Below are positions 10,015-19,508 of a stretch of DNA of 64,000 bases, one piece after another. Made by a program: the position numbers and the translations under genes. Position 1 is the stretch's first letter; each line of letters opens with the position of its first letter. The notes under the pieces were generated by a model, which worked only from the letters and a program-made list of their open reading frames with translations, did not search any database and was not told the origin of the DNA. Origin of the DNA: Polynucleobacter sp. VK25 (GTDB lineage Bacteria; Pseudomonadota; Gammaproteobacteria; Burkholderiales; Burkholderiaceae); NCBI RefSeq assembly GCF_018687355.1, contig NZ_CP061288.1:496001-560000 (forward strand), in the 5' to 3' direction.

Positions 10015-10881
10015 TTACTTTTTCTTAGTAACCACCTTCTTCATTGCAACTTTCTTTGCAGGAGCTGCCTTCGGTGCTCTTCCTTTTGATGGGGGATGAT
10101 TGATCGGAACAATACCCATTTTTTTAGCGGGAGTGGAAATGTCCCGCGATTTATTCGCACCACTCCAACTTGGTTCCGCGATGGAGTTAAATGCCTCACG
10201 TAGCTTCTCGCCCCACGCTTGATGAATCATTGCGAAATAAGGGTTTGCATCATCTAGAGTAACTAGCTTAGTGGCTTTCAGAGAATTTTTTTCATAAACC
10301 AGCATGTCTAGAGGCAACCCAACAGAAATATTACTTTTCAGAGTGGAGTCCATGGAGATGAGGGCACACTTGGTTGCCAGGTTCAGTGGCGTGTTGAAAT
10401 TCAGCACGCGGTCCAAGATTGGCTTTCCATACTTGGATTCACCAATCTGGAAGTAACAGGTCTCCGGGGTGGCTTCAATAAAGTTTCCTGCCGAGTAAAC
10501 ATTGAATAAGCGAGGTTTTTCACCTTTCACTTGGCCACCAAAAATCATATTGCAATTAAATTCGAGCCCAGCCTTTTCAAGGGCTACATGATCGCGTTCA
10601 TAAACTTGTTTGATCGCATCACCCACAACGACCACAGCTTCGTAAGAATTTTTAGCTGTCCAAAGGTTCTTGCCTTTAACGAGCTGTCCTTGAAGCAGAA
10701 TTTCTTTAACGGACTGAGTAATAGCGAGATTGCCGGCACTCATTAATGTAAAGAAGCGATCCTTGTTTTGAAACAAGGTCATTTTTCTAAAGGTGCCTAT
10801 TTGGTCTACGCCAGCATTAGTGCGCGTATCTGATAAAAATACAAGACCATCGTTAAGGCAAAGCCCAATGCAATACGTCAT
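10015..10881 (-). CDS. Anbu, bacterial proteasome-like N-terminal nucleophile protein
   Basis: 288 residues. It belongs to the Ntn-hydrolase superfamily as a relative of HslV and the 20S beta subunit (Anbu, formerly 'predicted proteasome-type protease'). The chain starts M-T, so Met removal exposes Thr2 as nucleophile. Asp18 (in SDTRTN) and Lys33 (in FRKM) match the proteasomal Thr1/Asp17/Lys33 set. The body ends near residue 245. After that comes a Lys/Ala/Pro-rich tail with 9 Lys in the last 26 residues, not part of the catalytic fold. It is the last gene of a four-gene operon with transglutaminase, alpha-E and ATP-grasp proteins, the association known for Anbu. Natural substrates are not established; cleavage activity here is inferred only from the intact triad. 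Confidence 0.9.
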   Translation of the reverse strand: MTYCIGLCLNDGLVFLSDTRTNAGVDQIGTFRKMTLFQNKDRFFTLMSAGNLAITQSVKEILLQGQLVKGKNLWTAKNSYEAVVVVGDAIKQVYERDHVALEKAGLEFNCNMIFGGQVKGEKPRLFNVYSAGNFIEATPETCYFQIGESKYGKPILDRVLNFNTPLNLATKCALISMDSTLKSNISVGLPLDMLVYEKNSLKATKLVTLDDANPYFAMIHQAWGEKLREAFNSIAEPSWSGANKSRDISTPAKKMGIVPINHPPSKGRAPKAAPAKKVAMKKVVTKKK

Positions 10882-10934
10882 ACCTAAACCCTCTTCATTA
10901 TTTCTTGAGATTATCTCTTAAAAGACAGGCAGAT

Positions 10935-11732
10935 CTAAGTAAGCTGTTGGATAGAGATATTGGCGCTGAGCTCTTCACCGCCGCCACCGGTACGAACACC
11001 CTTAACAGGGGCGGCAGAGTAGTAGTCGCGTCCAATAGCTAGCCTGATATGGCGTGAATCGATCAAGCAAGCGTGGGTGATATCTACGCTAATCCAGATC
11101 CCTTTTTCGATGTCACTACAAAAGTCGATCCAGGCATGGCTAGCTAAATTAGGCGATTCTTCGGCAAAGAAATATCCGCTGACATATCGAGCTGGGATTC
11201 CAGAGGCACGGCATAGGCTCAGCATAATGTGGGCATGATCTTGGCAAACACCCGATTTCATAGCAAATGATTGGGCTGCAGTGGTAGCAAAGTTAGTCTG
11301 TCCAGGGGTGTACACAATTAAACCCTGAACTGCTTCAGCGAGTTTAAGTACTTGATCAACCGAATTTTTCTTGGGAATACTATAGGAAAAATATTTCAAC
11401 ATTTCCTCGGTTGGCTCTGTCAAATTGGTTTGTTGTAACAGGTAATAAGGTGATACTGCTTTGGCATCGTCGATGAATTCAAATGCATCTTGGGTATGCA
11501 CTTCGCCTTCAGCCTCAATCATCATTGAGGTGTAGGGACTCTCTTGCACAAATACGCTGCAGGCATTTCCAAAAGTATCGATAGAGTTGGATGCCTTAAT
11601 TGGAGTGCTAATCTTCCACCTATCTACCTGTTGACCTGCAATAGTTGGTGGAGTCAAACGTAATTCTTGAATGGAGTAGCGCACTGGTGTTTCATAGCGA
11701 TATTCAGTGCGGTGACGAATCTTTAGGTGCAT
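10935..11732 (-). CDS. Transglutaminase-like cysteine peptidase of the Anbu operon
   Basis: 265 residues. The N-terminal part (about 1-85) is the beta-rich bacterial transglutaminase-like N domain. The catalytic domain has Cys163 (GVCQDHAH), His199 (ASHAWID) and Asp217 (WISVDITH), a complete Cys-His-Asp triad. These bacterial homologues are usually thought to be peptidases or amidases rather than crosslinking enzymes. No signal peptide is seen, so the likely site is the cytoplasm with Anbu. It lies 18 bases downstream of the alpha-E gene and 53 bases upstream of Anbu. Confidence 0.88.
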   Translation of the reverse strand: MHLKIRHRTEYRYETPVRYSIQELRLTPPTIAGQQVDRWKISTPIKASNSIDTFGNACSVFVQESPYTSMMIEAEGEVHTQDAFEFIDDAKAVSPYYLLQQTNLTEPTEEMLKYFSYSIPKKNSVDQVLKLAEAVQGLIVYTPGQTNFATTAAQSFAMKSGVCQDHAHIMLSLCRASGIPARYVSGYFFAEESPNLASHAWIDFCSDIEKGIWISVDITHACLIDSRHIRLAIGRDYYSAAPVKGVRTGGGGEELSANISIQQLT

Positions 11733-11750
11733 ATATTCTTTTATAAAGTC

Positions 11751-12728
11751 TTAAGCAACCGCAAGTGGGATGAGGTATGCATTACTAAACTCATCGGCTA
11801 CGTGATTGATGCGCTCTAAGAAGGCTTCAATAAACTCTTCTAGGCCTTGCTCAAATACCTCATCAATATCGGAGTAGTCTAGGCTTGCTTTAAGTTTGCC
11901 GAGTAAGCGCTCAATTTCTTTTGATTGTTGATTCTTTACCTCGGAGATGAGGGGGATTAGTTCGTTGACGCAGCAAACTAAGGAGCGCGGCATTTGTTTA
12001 TTGAAGATCAAGAGCTGAGCTACCTGCTTAGGGGTTACTTGATCTGAGTAGATTTGGCGATAGATCTCAAATGCTGAGACTGAGCGCAGTAAAGCTGCCC
12101 AGTGATAGAAGTCAAAGAAGTTCCCATCTGAGCCTTCGTCAGAACCCTTGGCGGGGTTCAACACTTTGATTGCGGCCTGATCTTCATATTTGTTTTCAAG
12201 AATACGTGCAGTGTTATCGGCGCGCTCAAGCAGCGTTCCTACGCTAATAAAATAAAAGGCTTCGTTCTTGAGCATCGTGCCATAGAGAACGCCTCTAAAT
12301 AGATGGCAGCGGTGCTTTACCCATTCCAGCAGGCGACTCGGATCAGCTTGATGCCTTGCCTCCAGGATGCGCTGCAGTTCCAACCAGGTAGTATTTTGAG
12401 TTTCCCAAACCTCGGAGGTTATCTTGCCGCGGATGACGCGAGCATTTTCGCGTGCAGCAAATAAACAGGAGACGATGCTGGAGGGATTGCTGGTTTCATA
12501 AATCATGAAATCCAATACATTCTCGCGGTTAACCACATCATATTTACTGAGAAAGGCTTCTTCTAGTTTAGAAATCGTCAGTAATTTTTTCCAACTTTGC
12601 TCTAAAAACTCAGCAGGCTGCGGAAGAAGGGAGGTTTGATGATTTACATCGAGCATGCGGGCGGTATTCTCTGCACGCTCGGTATAACGGGCCATCCAGT
12701 AAAGACAATCAGCGGTACGACTTAGCAT
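11751..12728 (-). CDS. Alpha-E domain protein (DUF403)
   Basis: 325 residues, almost wholly helical in character. The N-terminus MLSRTADCLYWMARYTERAENTARM is characteristic of the alpha-E family, with a second matching block near residue 185 (LLERADNTARILE) that suggests an internal duplication. No enzymatic motif is visible. In genomes this family travels with circularly permuted ATP-grasp and transglutaminase-like proteins, as here, and is thought to act with the ATP-grasp enzyme in an unknown peptide-modification reaction. It starts 17 bases after the ATP-grasp gene ends. Confidence 0.88.
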   Translation of the reverse strand: MLSRTADCLYWMARYTERAENTARMLDVNHQTSLLPQPAEFLEQSWKKLLTISKLEEAFLSKYDVVNRENVLDFMIYETSNPSSIVSCLFAARENARVIRGKITSEVWETQNTTWLELQRILEARHQADPSRLLEWVKHRCHLFRGVLYGTMLKNEAFYFISVGTLLERADNTARILENKYEDQAAIKVLNPAKGSDEGSDGNFFDFYHWAALLRSVSAFEIYRQIYSDQVTPKQVAQLLIFNKQMPRSLVCCVNELIPLISEVKNQQSKEIERLLGKLKASLDYSDIDEVFEQGLEEFIEAFLERINHVADEFSNAYLIPLAVA

Positions 12729-12745
12729 GTGTTTCCTTATTTCCC

Positions 12746-14158
12746 TTACTTTTCCAGCACCCAGGTGTCTTTAGTTCCGCCGCCTTGGGAGGAATTCACT
12801 ACTAAAGAGCCTTCTTTGAGTGCAACCCTAGTCAATCCACCGGGAACCATCTTGATGGTTTTTCCTGAGAGGACAAAGGGTCTTAAATCAATATGTCTTG
12901 GCGCAACGCCTGACTCTACAAAAGTAGGACAGGTAGATAGCGCTAAAGTAGGTTGAGCAATATATTTATCTGGATTAGCAATGAGATGGGTTCTAAATTC
13001 TTCAATCTCTGCTTTGGTGGATGCGGGACCAACCAACATACCGTAGCCGCCAGCACCATGTGTCAGTTTGACTACTAGTTTATCTAGGTTTGCTAGGGTA
13101 TAGGCTAAGTCATCCGTCTTGCGACATTGGAATGTGGGTACGTTATTGAGGATCGGTTTCTCGCCTAGATAAAACTCAATCATCTCGGGAACATACGGAT
13201 AAATAGATTTGTCATCAGCAATGCCTGTGCCAATTGCATTGGCTAATGTCACATTACCAGCACGATGGGCTGACAATAAACCAGCAACTCCCAGCGTGGA
13301 ATCTGAGCGGAACGCTAATGGGTCTAAGAAATCATCATCGACACGACGGTAGATCACGTCTACTCGCTCAGGGCCTTGAGTGGTGCGCATAAAGACTTGT
13401 TCGTTCTTAACAAATAAGTCCTTGCCTTCTACAAGCTCAACACCCATCTGCTGTGCAAGATAGCTGTGCTCGAAGTACGCCGAGTTGTACATACCTGGTG
13501 TCAATACAACCACATTGGGTTTTTTAACGTCATCCGGCTTAACGGACTTTAGGCATTCCAATAAAAGATCTGGGTAATGCTCTACAGGGGCGATGCGATA
13601 TTTTTGGAAGAGATCGGGAAAGAGTCGCATCATCATCTTGCGGTCTTCAACCATGTAAGACACACCAGAAGGAACGCGCAAATTATCTTCTAATACGTAG
13701 AACTCACCTTCGCCAGCGCGTACGATATCGATACCGGCAATTTGCGCATAGATGTCACGCGGCACGCTGACGTTACGCATCTCAGGACGATACTGTGCGT
13801 TGTTGTAAATCTGTTCAGCCGGAACAATGCCTGCTTTAATAATTTCTTCGTCGTGATATACGTCATAGATAAAGCGATTTAGTGCCTTTACGCGCTGACG
13901 CAATCCAGCTTCAAGTTGTTCCCATTCTTTGGCAGTAAAAATGCGAGGCACTTGATCGAAAGGGATGGTTCTTTCAGAGCCTAGATCATCACCATAGACG
14001 GCAAAGGTAATGCCCACTCGTCTGAAGATCAGATCGGCTTCGGCGCGCTTGAGACCCATGAGGGTGTCACTCTGCTGCTTCAGCCAATTGTGAAAAATTT
14101 CGTAGTGGGGGCGCGCTTTGCCTGAGGCGTCGAGCATTTCATCAAAAGGCAATTTCAT
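12746..14158 (-). CDS. Circularly permuted ATP-grasp type 2 protein (DUF404/DUF407)
   Basis: 470 residues from the ATG at 14158, which gives the usual MKLPFDEMLDASGKARPHY N-terminus. An ATG 72 bases upstream would add 24 residues without family support and would lie inside a dyad that looks regulatory. The family has an ATP-grasp fold with permuted order. Visible features are the VLEDNLRVPSGVSYM block near residue 175, a glycine-rich HGAGGYGMLVGP loop near residue 370 and the QGGGTKDTW C-terminus. It is predicted to be an ATP-dependent amide (peptide) ligase; no substrate is known to me. It is the first gene of the Anbu operon. Confidence 0.87.
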   Translation of the reverse strand: MKLPFDEMLDASGKARPHYEIFHNWLKQQSDTLMGLKRAEADLIFRRVGITFAVYGDDLGSERTIPFDQVPRIFTAKEWEQLEAGLRQRVKALNRFIYDVYHDEEIIKAGIVPAEQIYNNAQYRPEMRNVSVPRDIYAQIAGIDIVRAGEGEFYVLEDNLRVPSGVSYMVEDRKMMMRLFPDLFQKYRIAPVEHYPDLLLECLKSVKPDDVKKPNVVVLTPGMYNSAYFEHSYLAQQMGVELVEGKDLFVKNEQVFMRTTQGPERVDVIYRRVDDDFLDPLAFRSDSTLGVAGLLSAHRAGNVTLANAIGTGIADDKSIYPYVPEMIEFYLGEKPILNNVPTFQCRKTDDLAYTLANLDKLVVKLTHGAGGYGMLVGPASTKAEIEEFRTHLIANPDKYIAQPTLALSTCPTFVESGVAPRHIDLRPFVLSGKTIKMVPGGLTRVALKEGSLVVNSSQGGGTKDTWVLEK

Positions 14159-14212
14159 AGTTACTAAACTAATGCCTTTATAAAAGCTGGAATGAATGAT
14201 TTGTAGCGGCTT

Positions 14213-14239
14213 GGTGCTAAATTGCACCATAAAAGTGCA
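14213..14239. promoter_or_regulatory. NtrC-like dyad upstream of the Anbu operon
   Basis: Bases 14223-14239 read TGCACCA-TAA-AAGTGCA. The left arm is a perfect match to one half of the NtrC enhancer consensus (TGCACCA-N3-TGGTGCA) and the right arm matches 5 of 7. A second, inverted dyad GGTGC-N6-GCACC (14213-14228) overlaps it. The site is 65-81 bases before the preferred start codon. I do not see a standard sigma-54 -24/-12 element between the dyad and the gene (the nearest GG/GC pair is spaced 9, not 10), so NtrC control is a hypothesis. Confidence 0.4.
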
Positions 14240-14290
14240 TAAATGCTCAGATATTCGCCCTGAGGGCAGTCTACCCTAGTATTTCGCTGA

Positions 14291-14743
14291 TTAGGCGTTT
14301 AGATCGCCTCTAGCAATACGTCCTTTTTGGACTTCCCACTCACGTTCTTTGGTTGCGGCGCGTTTGTCATGTTGCTTTTTGCCTCTAGCCAGGCCAATCT
14401 CACATTTGACATTGCCTTTGGAGAAATGCAGGTTGAGAGGAACTAGGGTGTAGCCCTTTTGCTCTACCTTGCCAATGAGTTTGCGAATTTCAATGGCGTT
14501 CAGAAGGAGCTTTCTGGTGCGCGTGTTATCTGGCAGGATATGGGTAGAGGCTGAGAGTAGCGGGGTGATATGGCAGCCAATCAAAAATAGCTCCGCCTTG
14601 CGAATGACGACATACGCTTCTTTAATGTGCACGCGACCTGCGCGGATGGCTTTTACTTCCCAGCCTTCCAGTACAAGCCCTGCCTCAAAACGTTCCTCGA
14701 CAAAATAATCGAAGAAGGCTTTTTTGTTATCGACGATACTCAT
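14291..14743 (-). CDS. smpB: SsrA-binding protein SmpB
   Basis: 150 residues. SmpB delivers tmRNA to stalled ribosomes in trans-translation. The conserved core is visible: [25 protein letters not shown] near the N-terminus, the [10 protein letters not shown] block near residue 97, and the GKKQHDKR segment followed by a basic C-terminal tail. The tmRNA gene itself is not in the window. It is divergent from ratA with a 25-base gap. Confidence 0.96.
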   Translation of the reverse strand: MSIVDNKKAFFDYFVEERFEAGLVLEGWEVKAIRAGRVHIKEAYVVIRKAELFLIGCHITPLLSASTHILPDNTRTRKLLLNAIEIRKLIGKVEQKGYTLVPLNLHFSKGNVKCEIGLARGKKQHDKRAATKEREWEVQKGRIARGDLNA

Positions 14744-14768
14744 ATTTATTTAGCTCTCAAGAACGATT

Positions 14769-15200
14769 ATGGCAGACGTCTACAAGACCGTTTTAATTGG
14801 CCAATCAGCCGACCGCATGTACGGTTTGGTGACTGATGTTGCCCGCTATCCCGAGTTCCTGCCTTGGTGTGGCGGGGTAGAAATTTTTGAGCAGACCGAG
14901 ACCGTGCTCGACGCCAAAATCAACATCAATTTCAAGGGCATTACCCAGTATTTCCACACGCGAAATGTCAATCATCGCCCTGAAACCATTGATATGGTGT
15001 TTGTAGACGGCCCGTTTAAGCATTTTTCTGGGCAGTGGAACTTTATCCCCTTGCGGGAGGATGCTTGTAAGGTGGAATTTAAGCTTCACTGGGAGTTTAA
15101 GAGCGTCATCCTCGACAAGATCATTGGCCCAGTTTTTGGCCACATTGCAGGTACATTCGTCGATTGCTTTGTAAGGCGTGCCGAGGACCTCTATGGCTGA
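14769..15200 (+). CDS. ratA: RatA/Coq10-type START-domain protein
   Basis: 143 residues, a single SRPBCC/START-like domain (polyketide cyclase/COQ10 type), with the typical YPEFLPWCGG motif near residue 27. Bacterial homologues are annotated either as toxin RatA of the RatAB module or as a ubiquinone-binding chaperone; the Coq10-like role seems as likely. It overlaps the next gene, ratB, and lies beside smpB, the conserved smpB-ratA-ratB order. Confidence 0.88.
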   Translation: MADVYKTVLIGQSADRMYGLVTDVARYPEFLPWCGGVEIFEQTETVLDAKININFKGITQYFHTRNVNHRPETIDMVFVDGPFKHFSGQWNFIPLREDACKVEFKLHWEFKSVILDKIIGPVFGHIAGTFVDCFVRRAEDLYG

Positions 15201-15543
15201 GCGCTCGCTAGACCTGATTCTCTGTGATGCCAGGCAGGGGGAGCCAGAACTAAGGCCATTCAAACTCATTTTGGGCTCTGAAGAGACTGCAACAGTTGGC
15301 TTAGCCCTGATGCGGGCTGGTATCGCCTTTGGTCAAGAAGACCCTGTTTTAGCCAGAAAAGGCTGCTTTGGGGTCTTTGGCAAGCGCAAGGATTGGGATA
15401 GCCCGATTTATGCTGGAGACCGCTTAGAGCTTTATTCACCGCTATTAATTGACCCTAAGACGGTTAGACGCAAGAAGGCTAATCAGAACCAGGATGCCAA
15501 ATTCCAGGCTGCCGCAGCTAAAAGAAAGGCTAGGAGGCTATAA
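15193..15543 (+). CDS. ratB: RnfH/RatB-family ubiquitin-like protein
   Basis: 116 residues from the ATG at 15193, which overlaps the last codons of ratA. A small beta-grasp (ubiquitin-like) domain of about 85 residues is recognisable by GKRKDWDSPIYAGDRLELY, which matches the family's conserved VxxGDRVEIYRPL end. The C-terminus is Lys/Arg/Ala-rich and basic. The function is not settled; the conserved pairing with ratA suggests a shared role. Confidence 0.85.
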   Translation: MAERSLDLILCDARQGEPELRPFKLILGSEETATVGLALMRAGIAFGQEDPVLARKGCFGVFGKRKDWDSPIYAGDRLELYSPLLIDPKTVRRKKANQNQDAKFQAAAAKRKARRL

Positions 15544-15544
15544 T
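15539..15544 (+). promoter_or_regulatory. Possible -10 element for guaB
   Basis: A perfect TATAAT overlaps the ratB stop codon and is 25 bases before the guaB ATG, leaving room for a short leader. The -35 region at 17 bases spacing (AGCTAA) is poor, so guaB may instead depend on readthrough from ratB. Confidence 0.35.
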
Positions 15545-15560
15545 CTGTTTTTGCGACTAG

Positions 15561-17033
<1,473 letters not shown>

Positions 17034-17069
17034 CAACTATAAAAAGCTGAAATAAAGGCTGATCTTTTC

Positions 17070-18677
17070 GTGCACGACAAAATACTGATTCTCGACTTTG
17101 GTTCACAAGTAACTCAACTGATTGCTCGGCGCGTGCGCGATGGGCGCGTGTATTCAGAAATTCATCCGTACGACTGCGATCCAGAATTTATTCGTAAGTT
17201 CATTCAAGAACAGGGTGGCAAGGGCATCATCCTTTCTGGCGGTCCTAGCTCTGTAACTGAAGAGGGTAGTCCACGTGCGCCACAGATCGTTTTCGAGCTT
17301 GGCGTCCCTGTTTTAGGAATTTGCTACGGCATGCAAACCATGGCTACCCAATTGGGTGGCGCAGTTGCTTCTGCAGAGTCATTGGGTAAGGCTCGTGAAT
17401 TTGGTTATTCAGAAGTGCGTGCACATGGCCACACTAATTTGCTCAAAGGCATTCAGGACTTTTCAACTAGTGAAGGTCATGGCATTTTGAAGGTGTGGAT
17501 GAGTCATGGTGACTCAGTCACTGCATTGCCACCATCATTTAAGTTAATGGCTTCAACCGAGTCCTGCCCAATTGCTGGTATGGCCGATGAAGCGCGTCGC
17601 TTCTATGCCTTCCAATTTCATCCTGAGGTAACTCATACTATTCAAGGCACTGCCATCATTGAGCGCTTTGTGCACGAGATTTGCCAATGTAAACCTGACT
17701 GGGTCATGGGCGATTACATTGCTGAAGCTGTTGAGAGCATTCGTAAACAAGTTGGCGACGAGGAAGTCATTCTTGGCTTATCTGGTGGAGTTGACTCTAG
17801 CGTTGCCGCAGCCTTAATTCATCGTGCAATTGGCGATCAACTCACTTGCGTGTTTGTTGATCATGGCCTGCTTCGTCTGAATGAAGGCGACATGGTCATG
17901 GAGATGTTCGCACGTAACCTGGGTGTAAAGGTAATTCGGGTTGATGCTAAAGAGAAATTCATGGGTGAGTTGGCTGGTGTTGCCGACCCGGAAGCCAAGC
18001 GCAAGATCATCGGTAAAGAATTTGTAGAAATATTCCAGGCTGAATCCGGAAAGATTCAGAATGCCAAATGGCTTGCTCAAGGAACAATTTACCCAGACGT
18101 GATTGAGTCTGCAGGTAAGGGTAAGAAGGGCGCGCATACAATTAAGAGTCACCATAACGTTGGTGGCCTGCCTGAAGATATGCATCTCAAATTATTGGAG
18201 CCATTACGTGAGCTCTTTAAGGATGAGGTGCGTGAGCTTGGTGTTGCGCTAGGTTTGCCGCGCGAGATGGTATATCGCCATCCATTCCCAGGCCCCGGGC
18301 TTGGTGTTCGCATCTTAGGTGAAGTTAAAGCAGAATTTGCCAGCTTGTTACAACGTGCCGACGCAATTTTTATCGAAGAGTTGCGCAATACGATTGATGA
18401 GGCAAGTCAGAAGTCTTGGTATGACCTTACTAGTCAAGCCTTTGCTGTATTCCTCCCAGTGAAATCTGTTGGCGTGATGGGCGATGGCAGAACATACGAA
18501 TACGTTGTTGCTCTTAGAGCGGTACAAACTCAAGACTTTATGACTGCGCATTGGGCTCATCTGCCACATGACCTGCTTGGTAAAGTATCTAACCGCATCA
18601 TCAATGAGGTACGTGGTATCAATCGAGTTGTATACGACATCAGCGGAAAACCGCCAGCAACAATCGAGTGGGAATAA
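17070..18677 (+). CDS. guaA: GMP synthase (glutamine-hydrolysing)
   Basis: 535 residues, starting at a GTG (17070) that gives the normal [14 protein letters not shown]-terminus. It aminates XMP to GMP. The N-terminal class I glutamine amidotransferase has nucleophile Cys85 in LGICYGMQT and the partner His-x-Glu in FHPEVTH. The ATP-pyrophosphatase domain has the P-loop LSGGVDSS near residue 235, and the C-terminal dimerisation domain ends with the family's typical KPPATIEWE. Confidence 0.97.
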   Translation: MHDKILILDFGSQVTQLIARRVRDGRVYSEIHPYDCDPEFIRKFIQEQGGKGIILSGGPSSVTEEGSPRAPQIVFELGVPVLGICYGMQTMATQLGGAVASAESLGKAREFGYSEVRAHGHTNLLKGIQDFSTSEGHGILKVWMSHGDSVTALPPSFKLMASTESCPIAGMADEARRFYAFQFHPEVTHTIQGTAIIERFVHEICQCKPDWVMGDYIAEAVESIRKQVGDEEVILGLSGGVDSSVAAALIHRAIGDQLTCVFVDHGLLRLNEGDMVMEMFARNLGVKVIRVDAKEKFMGELAGVADPEAKRKIIGKEFVEIFQAESGKIQNAKWLAQGTIYPDVIESAGKGKKGAHTIKSHHNVGGLPEDMHLKLLEPLRELFKDEVRELGVALGLPREMVYRHPFPGPGLGVRILGEVKAEFASLLQRADAIFIEELRNTIDEASQKSWYDLTSQAFAVFLPVKSVGVMGDGRTYEYVVALRAVQTQDFMTAHWAHLPHDLLGKVSNRIINEVRGINRVVYDISGKPPATIEWE

Positions 18678-18707
18678 GGGGCGGGCTACACCAGCCTACT
18701 ATTTCCT

Positions 18708-19505
18708 ATGCTTGAGTTACGAGAAGCTTCACTCGCAATCCTAGCAAGTACGGATGCACAAACCAAAGTAAGTCAGTTGCTAAAGCTGTTTACTGAATAT
18801 CAAGAGCAACGAGTAACCCTGGATGTTTCTCTTAAACTTGATTCTCAAAATCTCGCTCTTCCTGGTCGCCCAGTAAAGCCGGAGCTCGTCCTTCCAAAGC
18901 TCGTTCCCAAAAGAAGAATGGATACGCTTGAGGGTAGAGCGGGCTTATTGCACTCTCTGGCGCATATTGAATTTAATGCCATGAATCTTGCATTAGATGC
19001 AATCTGGCGCTTTCCGGAAATGCCCAAGGAATACTATGAGGATTGGCTTAAGGTTGCTAAAGAAGAGGCTTACCACTTCAGTTTAGTAAACGAGCATTTG
19101 CATTCGCTTGGGTTTACCTACGGAGATTTTCCTGCTCACAATAGTTTGTGGGAGATGGTTGAAAGAACTACCGATTCAGTCATTGCTCGCATGGCACTAG
19201 TTCCAAGAACAATGGAAGCGAGAGGGTTGGATGCAGTACCTTCAATTCGGGATCGTTTTAAGCAAATAAAAGAAGTTCGTGCGGTTGAGATTCTGGAGAT
19301 CATTCTGAATGATGAGATCGGCCACGTTTTGATTGGTAACCGCTGGTTTAATTTCTTATGCAGTAAAGACAAGCTTTCCCCGATTTCTGCTTATCGAGAG
19401 TTGGCTGCTCAATATCGGGCACCCGTTCTCAAGGGGCCATTCAATATAGAGGCTCGCAAGCAAGCAGGCTTTACAAGTGAAGAGTTAAATCTTCTTGGGG
19501 CATAG
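18708..19505 (+). CDS. Ferritin-like DUF455 protein
   Basis: 265 residues. It belongs to the DUF455 family, predicted to fold as a ferritin-like four-helix bundle. Candidate metal ligands lie in spaced helical motifs: HIEFNAMN near residue 86, KEEAYHF near residue 118 and LNDEIGHV near residue 204, an E/ExxH pattern typical of diiron carboxylate proteins. The function is not known. It is separated by 3 bases from the radical SAM gene downstream, so the two are almost certainly cotranscribed. Confidence 0.85.
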   Translation: MLELREASLAILASTDAQTKVSQLLKLFTEYQEQRVTLDVSLKLDSQNLALPGRPVKPELVLPKLVPKRRMDTLEGRAGLLHSLAHIEFNAMNLALDAIWRFPEMPKEYYEDWLKVAKEEAYHFSLVNEHLHSLGFTYGDFPAHNSLWEMVERTTDSVIARMALVPRTMEARGLDAVPSIRDRFKQIKEVRAVEILEIILNDEIGHVLIGNRWFNFLCSKDKLSPISAYRELAAQYRAPVLKGPFNIEARKQAGFTSEELNLLGA

Positions 19506-19508
19506 TCA

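Noticed and set aside
10907..10917. GAGATTATCTC palindrome between the transglutaminase-like gene and Anbu
   Set aside because: An 11-base palindrome in AT-rich sequence inside an operon is readily expected by chance and has no matching partner elsewhere that I noticed.
14159..14230. Longer start for the ATP-grasp protein at 14230
   Set aside because: The extra 24 residues have no family counterpart, and the ATG lies inside the TGCACCA/AAGTGCA dyad.
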